64,000 nucleotides of DNA, taken from contig NC_087080.1 in assembly GCF_026151205.1 (NCBI RefSeq), positions 2,337,096 to 2,401,095 of the forward strand, in the 5' to 3' direction. The position numbers and the translations under genes are program-made. Within the stretch, counting starts at the first letter, position 1; every line of letters starts with the position of its first letter. Source of the stretch: Bolinopsis microptera. Lineage: Eukaryota > Ctenophora > Tentaculata > Lobata > Bolinopsidae. Positions 12,701 to 27,300 of the stretch are shown piece by piece. Below the pieces are notes generated by a model. It was not told the DNA's origin. It ran no database searches and saw only the letters and a list, made by a program, of their open reading frames with translations.

Positions 12701-15700
12701 AATTTCAAATTAGTTACTCTTTTTGGATTTTCTAAATATAGACCTTTATTTAACAGAATGAGCCATTCTTTAGTATTCAATTTTCACTTGCAATAGTTAC
12801 TTAAATATTCCCACTGTGTTATTAATACGCGGGGAGTACAAAAGCTGAAAATCCCGCTGTAAGATGAGCTGCTCCTACTTATTCGTTAATATTTATCAAA
12901 CCGCAGAATAAATTCATCATTTTATTCTCCAAGAATGTCTGAAGTCAGCTCACGTCAGTCGATTCGCTGGCATTGTTTTGCTTAATTGGACAAAATTAAC
13001 AGAGTCCGCGATTTCTAAGCTCTTTTTACAAACCAATACAATCTTACTGTTCTCGGATTAAAAGCTTCGACAATTATCCCTGTTTTTAACCCACGTGTCA
13101 CTTCATATTGCCCACGTGTCACTTCACATTCTTTGTTCTCAACTCTCCTCGCCTGAGCAGCCTAGTTTTATCCTATCCTTATATTAGCTGGACATAATAC
13201 ATTGTCACGTGTTGTCAAGGCTCCGCCCTGAATCTCAACAATGAGTAGATTAACTCAAACCCTCCTCAAGTAATTGCAGCACAACAGAGAGTCAAACTGT
13301 AAAGAAACGGAGAAAGTGAAAGAGAATGTAGGACGGGTTGTGTCCATGTATTTTGTTCTTGAGATAACGCCGCGCAGAGAAAGTGAAAGCGAATATACCA
13401 CGTGCTATCGTGTTAGGTACGTTATGTCAGTATATTATATACCTACATTATCTATGAAGGGCGGTTGGACCGTTCCGCTAGCAACAACTTGTTGACAGAT
13501 ACTGTCAACTTATCCTTGATAGAGTCTCAGTCAGACGAAACATTGACGTGTTCTGGTTATCATATACAATTAATCATTTCAGGGGACTTGAAAAGTTGAA
13601 ATCATTCAACGTTGTCTTGTACAGCTGTAATCACTAATCATACGATGTGTTCTTAGAAAGGAACGAAATAAGAGCTACCATATAATTTAAAGTTATTATA
13701 CAATTTACTTTGTGGCTTCTGTACTTTATATATTAGTAAATATATTTACTATTTAGAAAAGATAACAGATTTAGAATACCCATTTTACATAGGAATGGCG
13801 AATGACATGGACCCCTCCCCTAATTCTTAATCACAAATTTTCGTCACAGCAAAACGGAATTTTACCCCATACTTGGTCGCACGGCATATAAACCTCTACC
13901 AGTTTGCGGTTTCTGTTTAGGGGTTAGAATAAAACATTTTACGGCAGCTTAAGGGTTAAGTGATAAGTCGTATTCATAAAAAGTAAGGTTACAAGATCGG
14001 TCCCGGTCCGGCACTTTTTTCCAGTCCTGCGCCCGGCCAAAAGCAACAACAAGTGGTTGGTATAGACTATGAAATATAGATTAAAAGTATCAGAGCAGTG
14101 AGCATAGTATTATCTTTCTGTTTTGGTTAAGTAATATTTCGATGGATTGTATTTAAACGGAGTGTTTTGTTAATTAATATCGTTTTTATATGAAGAATCA
14201 ATATAGTGATCAAATATTCAAACTCAAAGTAGTAGATAGGTTTTCAATATAAGTTTTGGCCCACTTCAGTATCGTATTCAATACCCTGAACCGACCACGT
14301 AGAACACGTTGCTGTGGTTACGCTAACCATCAACCATGTTTAAAATTAAAACTCGGCGTTAGAGCGAAAGGGTTCGTACTGTAGTAAAATAGAATGATGG
14401 ATGCTATATATGATACTGCTATACCAATACAAGGATAATTAACTGGAATCCTGGCTTCGTCCCGTTCTCACTAAAAATCAGCATTTCATTATATTTGGAA
14501 TCCGGGTCAAAATTTGGCGATTAAGCTAGGGCCTAGGACTAGAAAAAGTCTCAAAAATCAAAGAACAGTTAGGTATGGTTTCTGTTTTTTAAACGATTTT
14601 GAATGTCATATACTGTAAGTGTGTTTAATAATAAACGTTATTTATTCATTTGAGACGGCAGATCGTTCCTTAGGTGACTGGCAGGTTGAGGTATCTGCAG
14701 AATACGCTTCCGAAATGCATAGGAACAATACTTGTGCAGAAATGATAGTAACATTATAATACTGAGAATCTAGGAACCTAGTCACCGTAAAATTATTTCG
14801 CCGTCGGTGAAGAACGGCGCGTGCGAAAGAAATTGAAAATTAAATTTTATACAAAAGATTTCGCCAAAATTCGTTTTCCCCGCCATAACCAATGCGTTAT
14901 AAATACTTAAATACAAGAAGTAAGCTTGTACCCTGCCTCACGTTGCAGAGTCGCTAAAAGCAGACAGTTCGCACTGTAGAGTGTGGCCGTGTCCAGCTCG
15001 CTCTGTGATAAAATTACCTTATATGGGCATTGGGCATCAAGTGCACCGTCATTCTGCGGACTTTATGTTTCGTCATCTCGGCAAACTCTTGATGAACCCA
15101 GGTGCTGGGCAAATTCCCAATGTGGACGTTGGTAAGTGGGAAAACGAGGTACCAAACGACACCTCGAGATCAGGTAACACGGGTGCTGTTGGTTGGTACC
15201 AGCGGGAGCTGATTACCTGCATGTGGTTGTAGGTGTGCTGTTAAGGGCGCCACGCTCGCGTAGGTGTGCTGTTAGTGTTAAGGGCGCCACGCTCGCTCGC
15301 CTGCTCGCTACCATGATATAACCCCATCTCAATATTGCTAACCCTTGTTTTATTTTTGGGTATAGCAGATATAAGTGCTGATGGGGCTACATTAACATAT
15401 TTATACATAAAATATATATATATATATCGCGATTCAGGGATAAAATGATGAGTTATAAGTATAACACCATCACGCACAGAGATTGTATTTCAATTTTTCC
15501 CGAGGGATTATTATGAAAATAACGCCGACGTGTTTGAGTACGAGGGGTTATTTTAATATAACCTTAAACTTGCCGGCGTTTTGTGCTATAAACACCTCCG
15601 GGGTGTTGCTAAGTGCTAGGGCTAATTCGTTTTAATGTGTACCTTTCATTCTAACTATATGAGATCAGTATGGAAAATATAAAATGGAATTGGGACGTAT

Positions 15701-18290
15701 ATTATACTACTAGATAAATAAAACTAAGGTACTATGACATTTCATCAACAATCAAAACACTTGACAGTGCGCGGATGAAATTCTCATGGAATATGAAAAC
15801 AAAACAAATCTTGTTGAGCCAAATTAGCGGGGCGGGATTATAGAAGCTGTGCCAGGGTTATTTATTAAGCGGGAAAAAATTAACAGCCGGGAGCCGGGAT
15901 TATCAGAATCTATCCCGCCCGCCCGCGGTTGATTATTCTAACCCTGAGGTGTTTATAACTAAAGAAACATGTGTATAGACGATAACACTTGAACAAACCA
16001 AGCCTAACCTAAACCCCCCACCCAGGAAAAACAGTACGTAACTTCACGACGGACTGGAACGACGGACTGGCACTGTGCAGCATGATAGAGGCAGTAGCAC
16101 CGGGCCTCTGCCCTGAGTATAGTAGTCTGGACCCGAACGCTAGACTGGAGAACGCTAGACTGGGTCTGGACAGGGCTGAGCAGGGCCTGGGGGTACCCAA
16201 GGTGAGAACCCGTCCGTAGATTCGTCCGGGTGTTTGAGTGACATTTGCCGGGGAACACTTTTTAAATTTTACTTTAAGTACGTGTTACACGGAAAACAGT
16301 TTTTGAGCAGATATTCTCACTTACATTTTTAATTATAGGGTAAATAATTTGTGGGTTAAACTGTAAAAGTAGCACCTACCTAGATTCAGATCAGAAAATA
16401 ACTAGCATTTTACTTGGAAGACTAATCTACTGCTTCAATTAAAATTCTTTATTTTATAAAATACCCTTGGTTTAAAGAGAATACTAAAGAGATTGCCATG
16501 GTAACACTATCTATTTCAGATAATAGAAGCGGAAGATCTTGTGAACCCTAACATAGACGAGCTGTCAGTTCTGACATACGTGTCCCTGCTCAAGAACGCT
16601 ACCCCTACTATTGGTAAAGTTACACGTTGAAACTGTTAACTCCATTGTCCGGACTCCGGACTCAGGACTTATGGAGTCCGTACTGAAAAAGAACAAGACC
16701 TGCTAGATTCCGGACTTTTATGCCCTTTCTTCATTAACTTATTATCATTGAAAGCAGAGTTTTTCAGGTAAGTTGTCAACTTTAACCTAAAAACATGTCT
16801 CTCTAACATGTGACACTTCAGATTTGGTTCCATCAGACCCTCTGAAGATAAAGATATACGGACCAGGAACTGAGACTGCTTTAGTCAACACACCTACTCA
16901 GTTCTTTGTAGATACTTCCGGTTAGTTTGACTTAGTGTTGCGAAGATTCGTCAATCCTGTAGCTCTGTAGTACCGATAAAACCCTGTGGTTACTTTGGTT
17001 ACTTTGGTTACTGTAACATCTAAACATTCCGTTAACCCTAACCTAGATACCTTGAAACTCGATTGACGAATTTATCTATTATGCACAACGTTAACTGAAA
17101 ATTACTTGCAATTACACTAAACACATATTTACAGGTGCTGGTTTTGGTAAACTAGATGTGGAAATTAGAGATTGCCATGGTAACACTGTTCCTATGGAGC
17201 TGTGGAAGAAGGATAACGAGACGAAGGTATTACTTTCAACTTGGTAGTGTGGGATGGGAGGGGGGGGGGGCAAGCAAAATTATAACCCAATCTCTAAACT
17301 CTTAAACTTCAGTTCTTGCTTCTTACTGTTATGACCAGCTATACATTTACCTACTGATATGTCCTGAATTATTACTGACTTGTTACAGGTTCAATACACC
17401 CCCCAAATACCGGGCCCACACAAGTTTCACGTGACCTACAACAAAGTGGATATCCCTGGTGGAGACTTCACTGTCAAGGTTTGTTTTTAATCGATAAACA
17501 CAAATTTATATAATTTTATCATGAATAAAGTTAAAATTCGCCGAAAGACCAAAATTGTTCGATCAGATTTGAACAATTGGCCAGTTTAAGTCGATGATAT
17601 ATTCAAGGTTTTCAGTTCAAAAATATAAGTAAATGTTAAAGCCCGAATAAGTGTCTTCGTCTACTAAAAAATTAAGAGCAAGTTCTAATTTTCAAGATTT
17701 CAGGTCCTCGCGCCGACAGACTCAACAAAGATCAAGCTGTCCGGTGACGGCCTGGAGAAGGGGTTCGTTAATAAACCGACACATTTTGTGGTGGATACCT
17801 CTGACGCTGGTGTTGGTTAGTTATACTGTGGTTACTGTGGTTACTGTGGTTACTGTGGTTACTGTGGTTACTGTGGTTACTGTATCAAATGGTTTATGTC
17901 TAGTTTCAAGATATTTCCTTGTGTTTAGGACAACATGTACTAAACATCCAGTCCTGCATGATTATTACCAGCGGTACATAACAATTCGACGGCGGTAGTT
18001 GTGATAAATTCAGGACATCGCATAAGAACTGGATAGCAGAAATAATGCTTACACCCCCACTTCCCACTGTCAATTGTTTAAAACCTCATTTTAGATTCTT
18101 TAAATTATAAAAAACCTCCTCCTTCAGGAGACTTGGTGGTAACGATAGTGGGACCAGGAGGGAAGCTACCTGTGGACACTGTATTTGATGAGGACACTAT
18201 GAAGTACACTGTACATTACACCCCTGACAAAGTGGGGCCTGTTCTCATCACCGTCAAATACGCTGGAAATGAGGTGATTATGGATCGTAA

Positions 18291-18321
<31 letters not shown>

Positions 18322-21300
18322 GCGAGGGGGGGGGGGGAAAGCTTACGTTACTGTAATAGCTACACAATAGCTATATGTAAAACGGCTTACAGAGGTGGGA
18401 GATGGGTTTGAAATGGCCGAAATTTAGCATACGTAATATTAAAAATATTTGAACGATCCTAATTACAACTGTGGAATATGAACCTGGTCACTTCTGATAC
18501 TGAGTAGTAGTAGCAGAATGTTCGCCGGTGGCACTGCAAAAAATACTTTTTCCCCCGAAAATCGGCGCCTGCAGGTGATCGTCACGTCTCGCTCAGGCCT
18601 TTCGGCTTCACTCGAGCAGAATATGAAACCTCGCTTTGCTGAGACAGAAATATTCATAGATTTCATAGATTTTTTCTGAGATTCGTAGATTTCATTTTCA
18701 AAATCACCTGGACACCCTGCTGCCGCTTTTTCCCTCATCAACATATCCTTATATTCAACCAACCACTTTCAATCATGAATACACCGGTTATTAATAACTA
18801 GAGCTTCTTATCTGTCGTTAAACATGAACTGATGTACAAATTCACTTAGATAACCCCTTCCTTGACGTGATAGTGTGGGAAAATTACTGGGACCACAAAA
18901 CACGCACTGTTGCATGAATCCTTTTATATTTATAAATATTTAAAAATTTGTCACCATTACGTGGGTCGATTCTCAGAAACTTTCCCCTGTTAATGGGAAA
19001 TTATTTTCTGAAGAAGGTTAACATTAAACACAATTACAGATAACTGTGTGCAGAGTGTGATAGCAGAGAGTGTGATGCAACGTGTGATTAGTACGTGCGA
19101 AAGTAGTGTATGTATGAGACCTTGTAATTAACAGTCAAAGATGCGGACGCGAAATCCTCAACATATAATATATATCCCTGTCTAACTGTCTAAATGACAA
19201 CCTAATTCACGAAAAACAATCGATAATTACCGTAGAAATATTTGGGAAATTAATTAGAAATTAATAATTTTGCCTGAACGACCTTAGTTTTAACTGTCTC
19301 CTTCCTTGCTTTTGGACTATTTAATATCCTTTTCACTTTATAATCGGGCTTGAAAATTAAATCAACTAATGTTATCGGGATTTTTTCATAGCATCCAGAA
19401 TACGCTCAATAAGTGACAGTTACCAATTTTGTATGATATTGGTAATATTTAAGAGCCTGTAAGAGCCCGTTATTCTGCAACGAACAAAAAAACATAAACG
19501 ACACATAATAAGATTTTTCTGGCAAAAGCCCAATACTGTGAATCACGTGATATAGATTTGGTAAATAGTTTCTCTGCATACGTCAGCTTCTCAGTTGAAT
19601 CTTATCACATGATGGAAAATCAATTCATTCGGTCCTCCTAATGGTACATTTGAACACTGGCAGAGCTGTGATTGGAGAACACTTGGTTCGGGCTACTCAG
19701 TCATCAGTTACAGAATATCATTATCATATTTCTCATTAATTAAGGAACTAATTTTGATTTAGTCCACAGAGCCCCTCTCTCTCTCTCTGAGGAAATCAAA
19801 TATTTCGTAATAACTGCTACACAAAACAAAACAAAACCAAATAATCACATCCGCTCTCATGTTTCTCTTTCATGTTTCTCTTTCATGATGCCTAAGATGA
19901 TGATGCCTAAGACGGCGTTTGGCAAAGAGCCACGTTGCGCACGTGGATAAACCGCATGTTAGAATTTGAGCCTTGATTTTACTTTATATTTTACACATTG
20001 AGAATGACAGCTGTATGGTTGGGTATTATTGAAACGTGACATCTACTTGCTAAAGCACATGTTGTTTCTTTTAATTGTACTGGCAACTTGTTATCTAATA
20101 TCCTAATTAATTAATAATTCTTAATTACTGATCACTATCTCCACCCCAGGTAGAAGGATGTCCGTTCCACGTGGACGTGGTGGACGATGTGGATCCCCTC
20201 AAAATTAAGATCCTCACGAAAGGTCTGGAGAATCCTACCGTGGGAACGGAGATGAAGTTTGCTGTGTGTACGGTGGGAGCTGGCAACGGTGATCTCAAGG
20301 TCTGTTATCCTGTTCTTTCTCTTTCTCTTTCTCTTTCTCTTTCTGCTTCTGTATCATCATGCAACGCCATGTTTCTATTTCGTTTCTTGCACCCTTCCCT
20401 GACCCACTATAACGATCACTATAACAGTCAAACTAAACAGTAAACAAATATTTTAGCGGACAGGCGACAGTAGTTGACATATAAATAATGTAACCATGTA
20501 CAGGTGACAGTAGTTGACGAGGACGGACATCCCCTAAAGGTGACAATTGGCGATATTGATCCGGACAACAAGGAAGTCAGGGTCACTCCGGAACACCCCG
20601 GAAAGCATCGCGTGTCCGTTACCTGGTCCGGACATCCTGTTCCAGACGGGGAGATTGATCTGGAGGTTTGTTCAAACACAAGGATGTATTTCCAGTTGTA
20701 GTTTATATTTATAGGCAGGAACTATATTAAATGTACTGCAGGCGGTCGCTAAATGCCTTGTTAAACGCAATGCCTTGTTTGTAGGCTTATTATTAGGCTT
20801 ATCTCTTTTTGCTAAACAAAAACAAGGTATGAGGGCAGTTATGGCCGGAAATGTGAACTACTACTACAAGGACGGAAAACTGCCAGAGCACACAAAACTA
20901 GCATTTAAAGAACACGAGGTCTTAACCGTTCAAGGGGTTATCGTTAAAAACGCACTTATCTTACTGCACAAAGTTCGAAATATGTCTAGTTTGTTACCTA
21001 AATCGATTTCAGAAATTTTGCCTCCTAACACACCCAAACACGGAACGACACACGAACAAAACTTAGACTGGTTATCAATTTACTCACAGACTGACCTGAG
21101 ATCTAGCATCTTTTATAAAGGCCCAATGCTCGCTATTTCAGAGCATAACACTCGCATTACATGCCCATCCAGTATATTTTCTATCAACATATATAAGAAT
21201 TCGTCAAAAAAAGTACTACTAGACTTGCAAAGTGCTGGCTGCAACGACGAATGGCCACCATTTTTACTTCACAACCTACCTGGATTACGCAAATCACAAA

Positions 21301-24300
21301 GAACATAGTCAATAATCACTCAAAACCAAACTCATACAGCTCAAATTAAACAATCTGAATCAGGACAACATTTCAAACCACCTGCCATTCTAACAGCACA
21401 TTCCTTATTTCACTGCCACATAGCGCATATCTACACTGATAACACACCTAATTGCGGTGAGGCAGCATCATAAAGTTACTAATATCAAATATGTTTGCAG
21501 ATCAGGGCCAGTCGACTGACCAATAAAATTTTAATTGAATAGTTTTAATAGATAACATCACAATTATAATCTGCGTGCCCCTCGGGGATGAATATTTAAC
21601 TTATTTCAATTATATATTACTTTTGAGTAAACATTGGCTGGTACTACGGACCAGTCCCCCAATCAATCATTATTATTATTAACAGCATCCCAGCATCCTG
21701 TAAAATGTTTAGATGTTTCATTTCCACGACTAAACTTAGAAACAATGTCTGATTCATTCCGTTAACGTTGCAACTAGCTATCTCTACAGGTAAAGAAACC
21801 TCTTGATCTCCTGGCTTGCATCGTGTCTGATGTTAACTCGAACCCTGTCGTCGGGACACAGGCTCACTTTACTGTCGACTGTAGCAAGTAATACTTTTAA
21901 ATTCTGTCAATCTTTTAACGTTTCGATACTTTTAATTTCTTTTGGTCATGATAGTTATCATTTCTTTTCAAATGTTTTTTTTGCCGTCAAGTGTTTTAAT
22001 CAAATCTTGCACTTTTAATTTAACCTCACTTAATCTCACTAAATAAACCTCAGTAAACCTCACTAAACCTCATTTTCAGGGTTGGCAGTGACGATCTGAA
22101 GGTAGAGATAGTAGACAGTAAAGGAGACCCTCTACACGTTACTATAGACAACCTAGGTTTGTTTCACTAGTTCAGCTATTTCGTGCAAATTACTAACACT
22201 TTTTATTTGAGAATATCCACTAACAAAACGAACATTTTCACAGGAACCTCAAAACAATATCCACTAATCACCATTTATATATCGATTTTTGAGTCATCTA
22301 TTCGGAATTTTAACATTTAACGTTATAAATCAAAATGTATATTGTATTCGCGTATAATGTATTTGTGTATAATGTATTCGTGTATCTCTAACCCCAGCTT
22401 CCCCTCAGGCAGTGGCAGGTTTGGAGCAAGTTACACACCCCTCTCAGTAGACCCCCTTAAAATAAACCTGAAGATAGAAGACTGCCACATCCCCAGCAGC
22501 CCTATTACAGTTCATCCTATAGATCCTACCAAGATTATTGTAGTAGTGGACAGTGAGTATTCTTATTTGTTGTGAATTTTTTGTTAATTTCACTGCTAGT
22601 TATATAAATGGGTGTACCACATGATATCGTTTTGATCCATGTTATTAAATTGTCTCATCAGCTTTAGTTAGTCAGCCGCCAGGCCTGAGAAGAGTCTAGA
22701 TTTTCTGCTTCTGCTACATACTTGAATAACATTTTAAGATTTTATGACAAACACAAATTTATAATTAATTTGTACGTATTACCTGTAAACAACTCAAACT
22801 TAGTTTTAGAGTTTTAGCGAAGTTAAGATAAAGAATGTTGCTGTTCTACTCAGATCCAGATTACCGCAGTAATCTATCAGATTATTAAATCTTGAGCCGT
22901 TATTTTGTACTCGTATTTTCATGAGATATGTTATCTTTCTGTTTTCCTCGTTTTCTCCTTGTAGATCATGTAAGTTATCACTTCTTGACTTCTTGACAGC
23001 TAGAAACATTTCCCCTTCTCTGCTTTTATCTTATATTAGAAAATCTAATTCCTTAAAATAAGTCTCAGCAAGAATCGTAGTATAAATCCTATGACTTACG
23101 ACAGGAGAAGAGATCCAACTATTCCCAAACCTGGTGTTTAAATCACCTTGTATTGGAATCATTGGCCCTTATAAAAGATTTCCTTGTGTTTCAGGTGACA
23201 AGGACTGGAAGGTGGGAGAGCCTGTTGAGTTGGCTGTTGACATTACGGACGCAGGTCCTGGACAACTGGGGATCAACCTCTCTGCTCCTCCTGGAAGTGG
23301 AACTGATTGTCATGCTAAGGAGGTGAGCAATTGAAATATAACTTATAAATAAGTTATAAGTTATAAATAAGTAATAAGTTATAAATAAGTAATAAGTTAT
23401 AAATAAGTAATAAGTAATAAATAAGTAATAAATAAGTAATAAGTAATCGTATGTTGTTTTTTATAAGTATAAATAAGTGATAGATAAATAATTGTTTATT
23501 AATCGTTGTTATTTGACTGGATCTGAAATTTATAGTTTCAAAAAGTATGCGGTATATGGTTGAAAGAGTTTGGGCTGTTAAAGAATTGGATAAAGCTAAA
23601 AATTATATTTTGTATAAGCACAATCTGTAAGTAACTAAGTAAATGCTTACAATAATTCTCCCTTCCTCTCTTTTTGTTGAGAACGTAATGAAACCTGAGC
23701 CATGGCTCCTTAACTCGTGGTCATGTTTTAATTTGCAAATGGACCGCTTCTTTTTCTTTGTTAACTATCAAAACATTAGTAACCGTAATGGCAATCCTCA
23801 TGTCCATAATGCAACCAACAAATATTTTGTCATGTATTTAAATATTGGTTAGTCATTGTTCGAAATTATGTTCTGAGACTTGAGAAGAGAAAGAGCGCGG
23901 CGTACTAATAGTTTACGGCTTTGACGTTTTGTCTCCTTTTTTAGTATGTTTTTTAATATCGGCCAAATCAGTCCAAATTTTTTCAATCTCAGAAGTCTAT
24001 CAGAATTTCGCCTGAGAAAACAATTGTTATCACTATTTCCTTAGCATAGTAACGGCAAATAGGCACAATACTGACAGGCTGTTAAAGTGCAATTAGGTCG
24101 GCATTGTTCGAAATTATGTTCGAAATTATGTTCGAAATTATGTTCGAAATTATGTTCGAAATTATGTTCGAAATTATGTTCGAAATTATGTTCGAAATTA
24201 TGTTCGAAATTATGTTCGAAATTATTTTCGAAATTATGTTCGAAATTATGTTCGAAATTATGTTCGAAATTATGTTCGAAATTATGTTCGAAATTATGTT

Positions 24301-27300
24301 CGAAATTATGTTCGAAATTATGTTCGAAATTGTGTTCGAAATTATCTCAAATTATGTTCGAAATTAGGTCGGTATTATACCTACCTTATCGGACATAATT
24401 GTCACGGACAAGTTATTCACGGACCAAATTTTTCACGGACATATTTATTCACTGCTCATGAGTCATGAGCAATTTTTTGGAAATGTTTGGGCGGTCATGA
24501 GTCATGACCGCCCAAAAATTTCCAAAAAATTGTGAAAATTTTTGGTGATTTTTTAATAAGTGTTTTACTCTTTTTCTGAACTCTAGAATGTTACTGAGGA
24601 GTGATCATATTTGTCGTATTATACTAATAAGCTTATATAGTAATCGGTTACATACATATTTACGCATATGTAGGGACAGTGGACACGCACACTAAAATTA
24701 ATAGAAATAATCACCGGACTTTATTATTCACGGACCTTAATGCCACAGACATTATTTTCACGGACATAATTATTCACGCTAAGGCCTTCAACGTGAAAGT
24801 AATGTCCGTGATAATTATGACCGATAACGGTATATGCCCATTGCCCAAAGAAACATTCGCTGAAATATTATATTATTATTTATATTATACATTATTTAAT
24901 GTTATTTCCCCCTATTTTCAATCGATATATTATTTATATTATATATATGTACATTATTTAATGTAATTTCCCCCTATTTCAACTCTATATATATTATTTA
25001 TATTATATATACATTATTTAATATTATTTCCCCCTATTTTCACTCTCTCTCTGTTCAGGTATCGCCGGGTCACATGACTGTGGTGTTTACTCCCACTTCA
25101 GCTGGGGACCACATTGTTAACCTGACCTACAGTGACATCAACGTTCCTGCTACTCCTGTCGTCATCAAAGTAGTGTAAGTGTTACCTTGTTAGGTAGTAA
25201 GTGTAGTAGTAAGTGTAAACTACAAAATAGTGTAAGTGTGAACTTGTTAGGTAGTAAGTTTAGTAGTAAGTGTAAACTTACAAAGTAGTGTAAATGTGAA
25301 CTTGTTGGGGCTAGTAAGTTTAGTAGGTAGTGTAAGTGTGAACTTGTTAGGGCTAGTATGTAAGTATGGGGTTGAAGGTTCTGAGGTTCAGTTTAGGAGC
25401 AAGTGTAAGCCAGAGATTGGTTGTTTGTAATTTGGAATAGTGCCAGAAAATATCTTTATTCCTTTGCAGAACAAGACAAAAGTAGTATTTAAAACTTTAA
25501 AACAGTTGATGAAAGTGTACGGTGGTTTATTGGTATCAAATTTGGTCAAACCCCCGATATAAAGTTCATGTATTTAATTATTTGATTACAAAGTCCAATA
25601 ACTCCAATTATTACTTGCTGCGCTTGCAAGTTTCTAACAAGCTACATTGTACCACCACGTGACCTTACTGCTTTACATTGATTGGCGCTCTGCCAAAATC
25701 CCTGATTATTATTGGCCAAATGCCAACGTTAGCCTGCATTGCAATATGTCATAGCTTCACTGATCAATTCAGCTGTTTTAGATCATTTACATATTAATCA
25801 CTTTAATTAGTCATCGTCTGAACATTTGATTTGAAATTTGAACTATCTCTCCACGATTTTGAACGATTGAGTTTACGCTCCGAAGTTTTGAGTTGTCTGA
25901 CATCTGAAATGTGATATGGGAAAAGCTAAAGGTGGAAAAACTAGACGGATATCCTTCGGATTTGCTAAAAAGTAACTAGTAGTGACATCTAGTAGTAACT
26001 AGTAGTAACTGGATTCTAGTTTCTAGTTTCTGTCCCATATTATTAGTTACCAAATATTCTGTGCCGTTTGAACGATGTCGGATACCGTTTCTGTTTTTAT
26101 TCTTAAAAAGTTAAAACCTTATCCAATCCAAATAGGAAAAGTGAAATTTAGGAAAGTTGATTTACTCACAGTCAATAACCGAGATACATAAAGTTATGTA
26201 TTACATCTGTTTAAGTACTTACTGCTATTTACTTACTGACCTTTTCACACTGTAAGTAAATTTTAATATTTTCAGGCCACGAGCAGATGTGAAGGCAGTG
26301 GTAGTTAGTGGAGATGGTGTCCGTGAGGGTCAGGTAATATAGATAAAATACAGCATTAAGTAGATAAGATACACTATACAGTAGATATTTATTATAAGCT
26401 ATGATTAGAACTTGAACTTAATGTAAGCTTGAATATTTACATTTAAGCTTACATTTTGATGCAAGCTTACATGTCTTTGTAAATAACTCCAAATAACTTG
26501 TTTAAACGTGTTTATTTCTAATTTGTTCAGTTATGATCCCTGAAACAATCCCTAATCCGATCTTTAAGACATCCCCACTTGACCAGGTGGGAAAGACGGC
26601 AGTATTTACAATAGATGCATCAGCGGCAGGGCCAGGAGACCTTGATGTCAAGGTCAGGGGTCCCAAAAACCCCATAGATGTCACACCCATCGAAATAGGT
26701 AAAGACTTTTTAGTCTATGTTAGAGTTATGTGTTAGGGTTATTTAATATTTGTAAGAGTGACAAGCTTTTCTCTTCACCCAACTTGAAGATGGTATGAAC
26801 TGGTTATAGGTCTTTTGATCTCAGGTTATGATCCATTAACTAATTAATTAATAACAGGTTAATTAACTGACCACTTTATTACATTCATACTAATTAACCG
26901 ATTGATTAGTACTACATAATTAACTAACCAACTAATTATTACTAATTAACTAACCGATTAATTAGTAGATAACCCGGCCCCAGGTGATGGATTGTACGAA
27001 GTTACCTATGTGCCTACAGAGGAAGGTTCCCATATAATTGCTGTAAAGTACGCTGATCAACATGTTCCCGGCAGTGCCTTCAGGTAACGGAGTGTTTTAT
27101 ATTACTAGGTGTATTAGTGTGGTTAGTTTTACTTTTTTTCTAATATTCCGTGAATGTTTAACAAGGCTATCTTGTCGATTATTAACCGTATAGGCGCCAT
27201 TTTAAAACTTCCGAGTGTTCATTTGGGCTTCGGCTAGTAATCAATTAAGGAACCCAAACTGTACTGGCATTACAAGCAATATGAAAAAACCGACAGTCGT

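Larger units (their letters stand above)
1010..16025 (+). other. 15-kb filamin intron inside the CH2 domain
   Basis: Separates the first CH2 helix from the CH2 core. It contains minisatellites (2.3-3.05 kb, 7.0-7.7 kb, 8.15-9.02 kb), purine tracts (6.0-6.6 kb), two antisense copies of a small secreted-protein gene (3.9-4.4 and 10.3-10.8 kb), an inverted-repeat element pair (9.8-10.0 kb) and E-box clusters (4.93-5.02 and 13.09-13.12 kb). Between about 10.9 and 16.0 kb nothing convincingly coding is seen; 15.5-15.96 kb has GC-rich imperfect palindromes. Confidence 0.8.

Noticed and set aside
18274-18411. Continuation of the Ig2 exon into a Gly-rich tail
   Set aside because: This is read-through into a poly-G intron tract; the next exon continues the Ig repeat from a donor at 18274.
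24087-24398. Two overlapping repeat-peptide frames
   Set aside because: Both come from the 12-bp TTCGAAATTATG array.
26530-26586. Acceptor at 26530 for the Ig6 middle exon
   Set aside because: It gives an in-frame TGA after the preceding phase-0 exon; the site at 26586 restores frame and exact Ig spacing.
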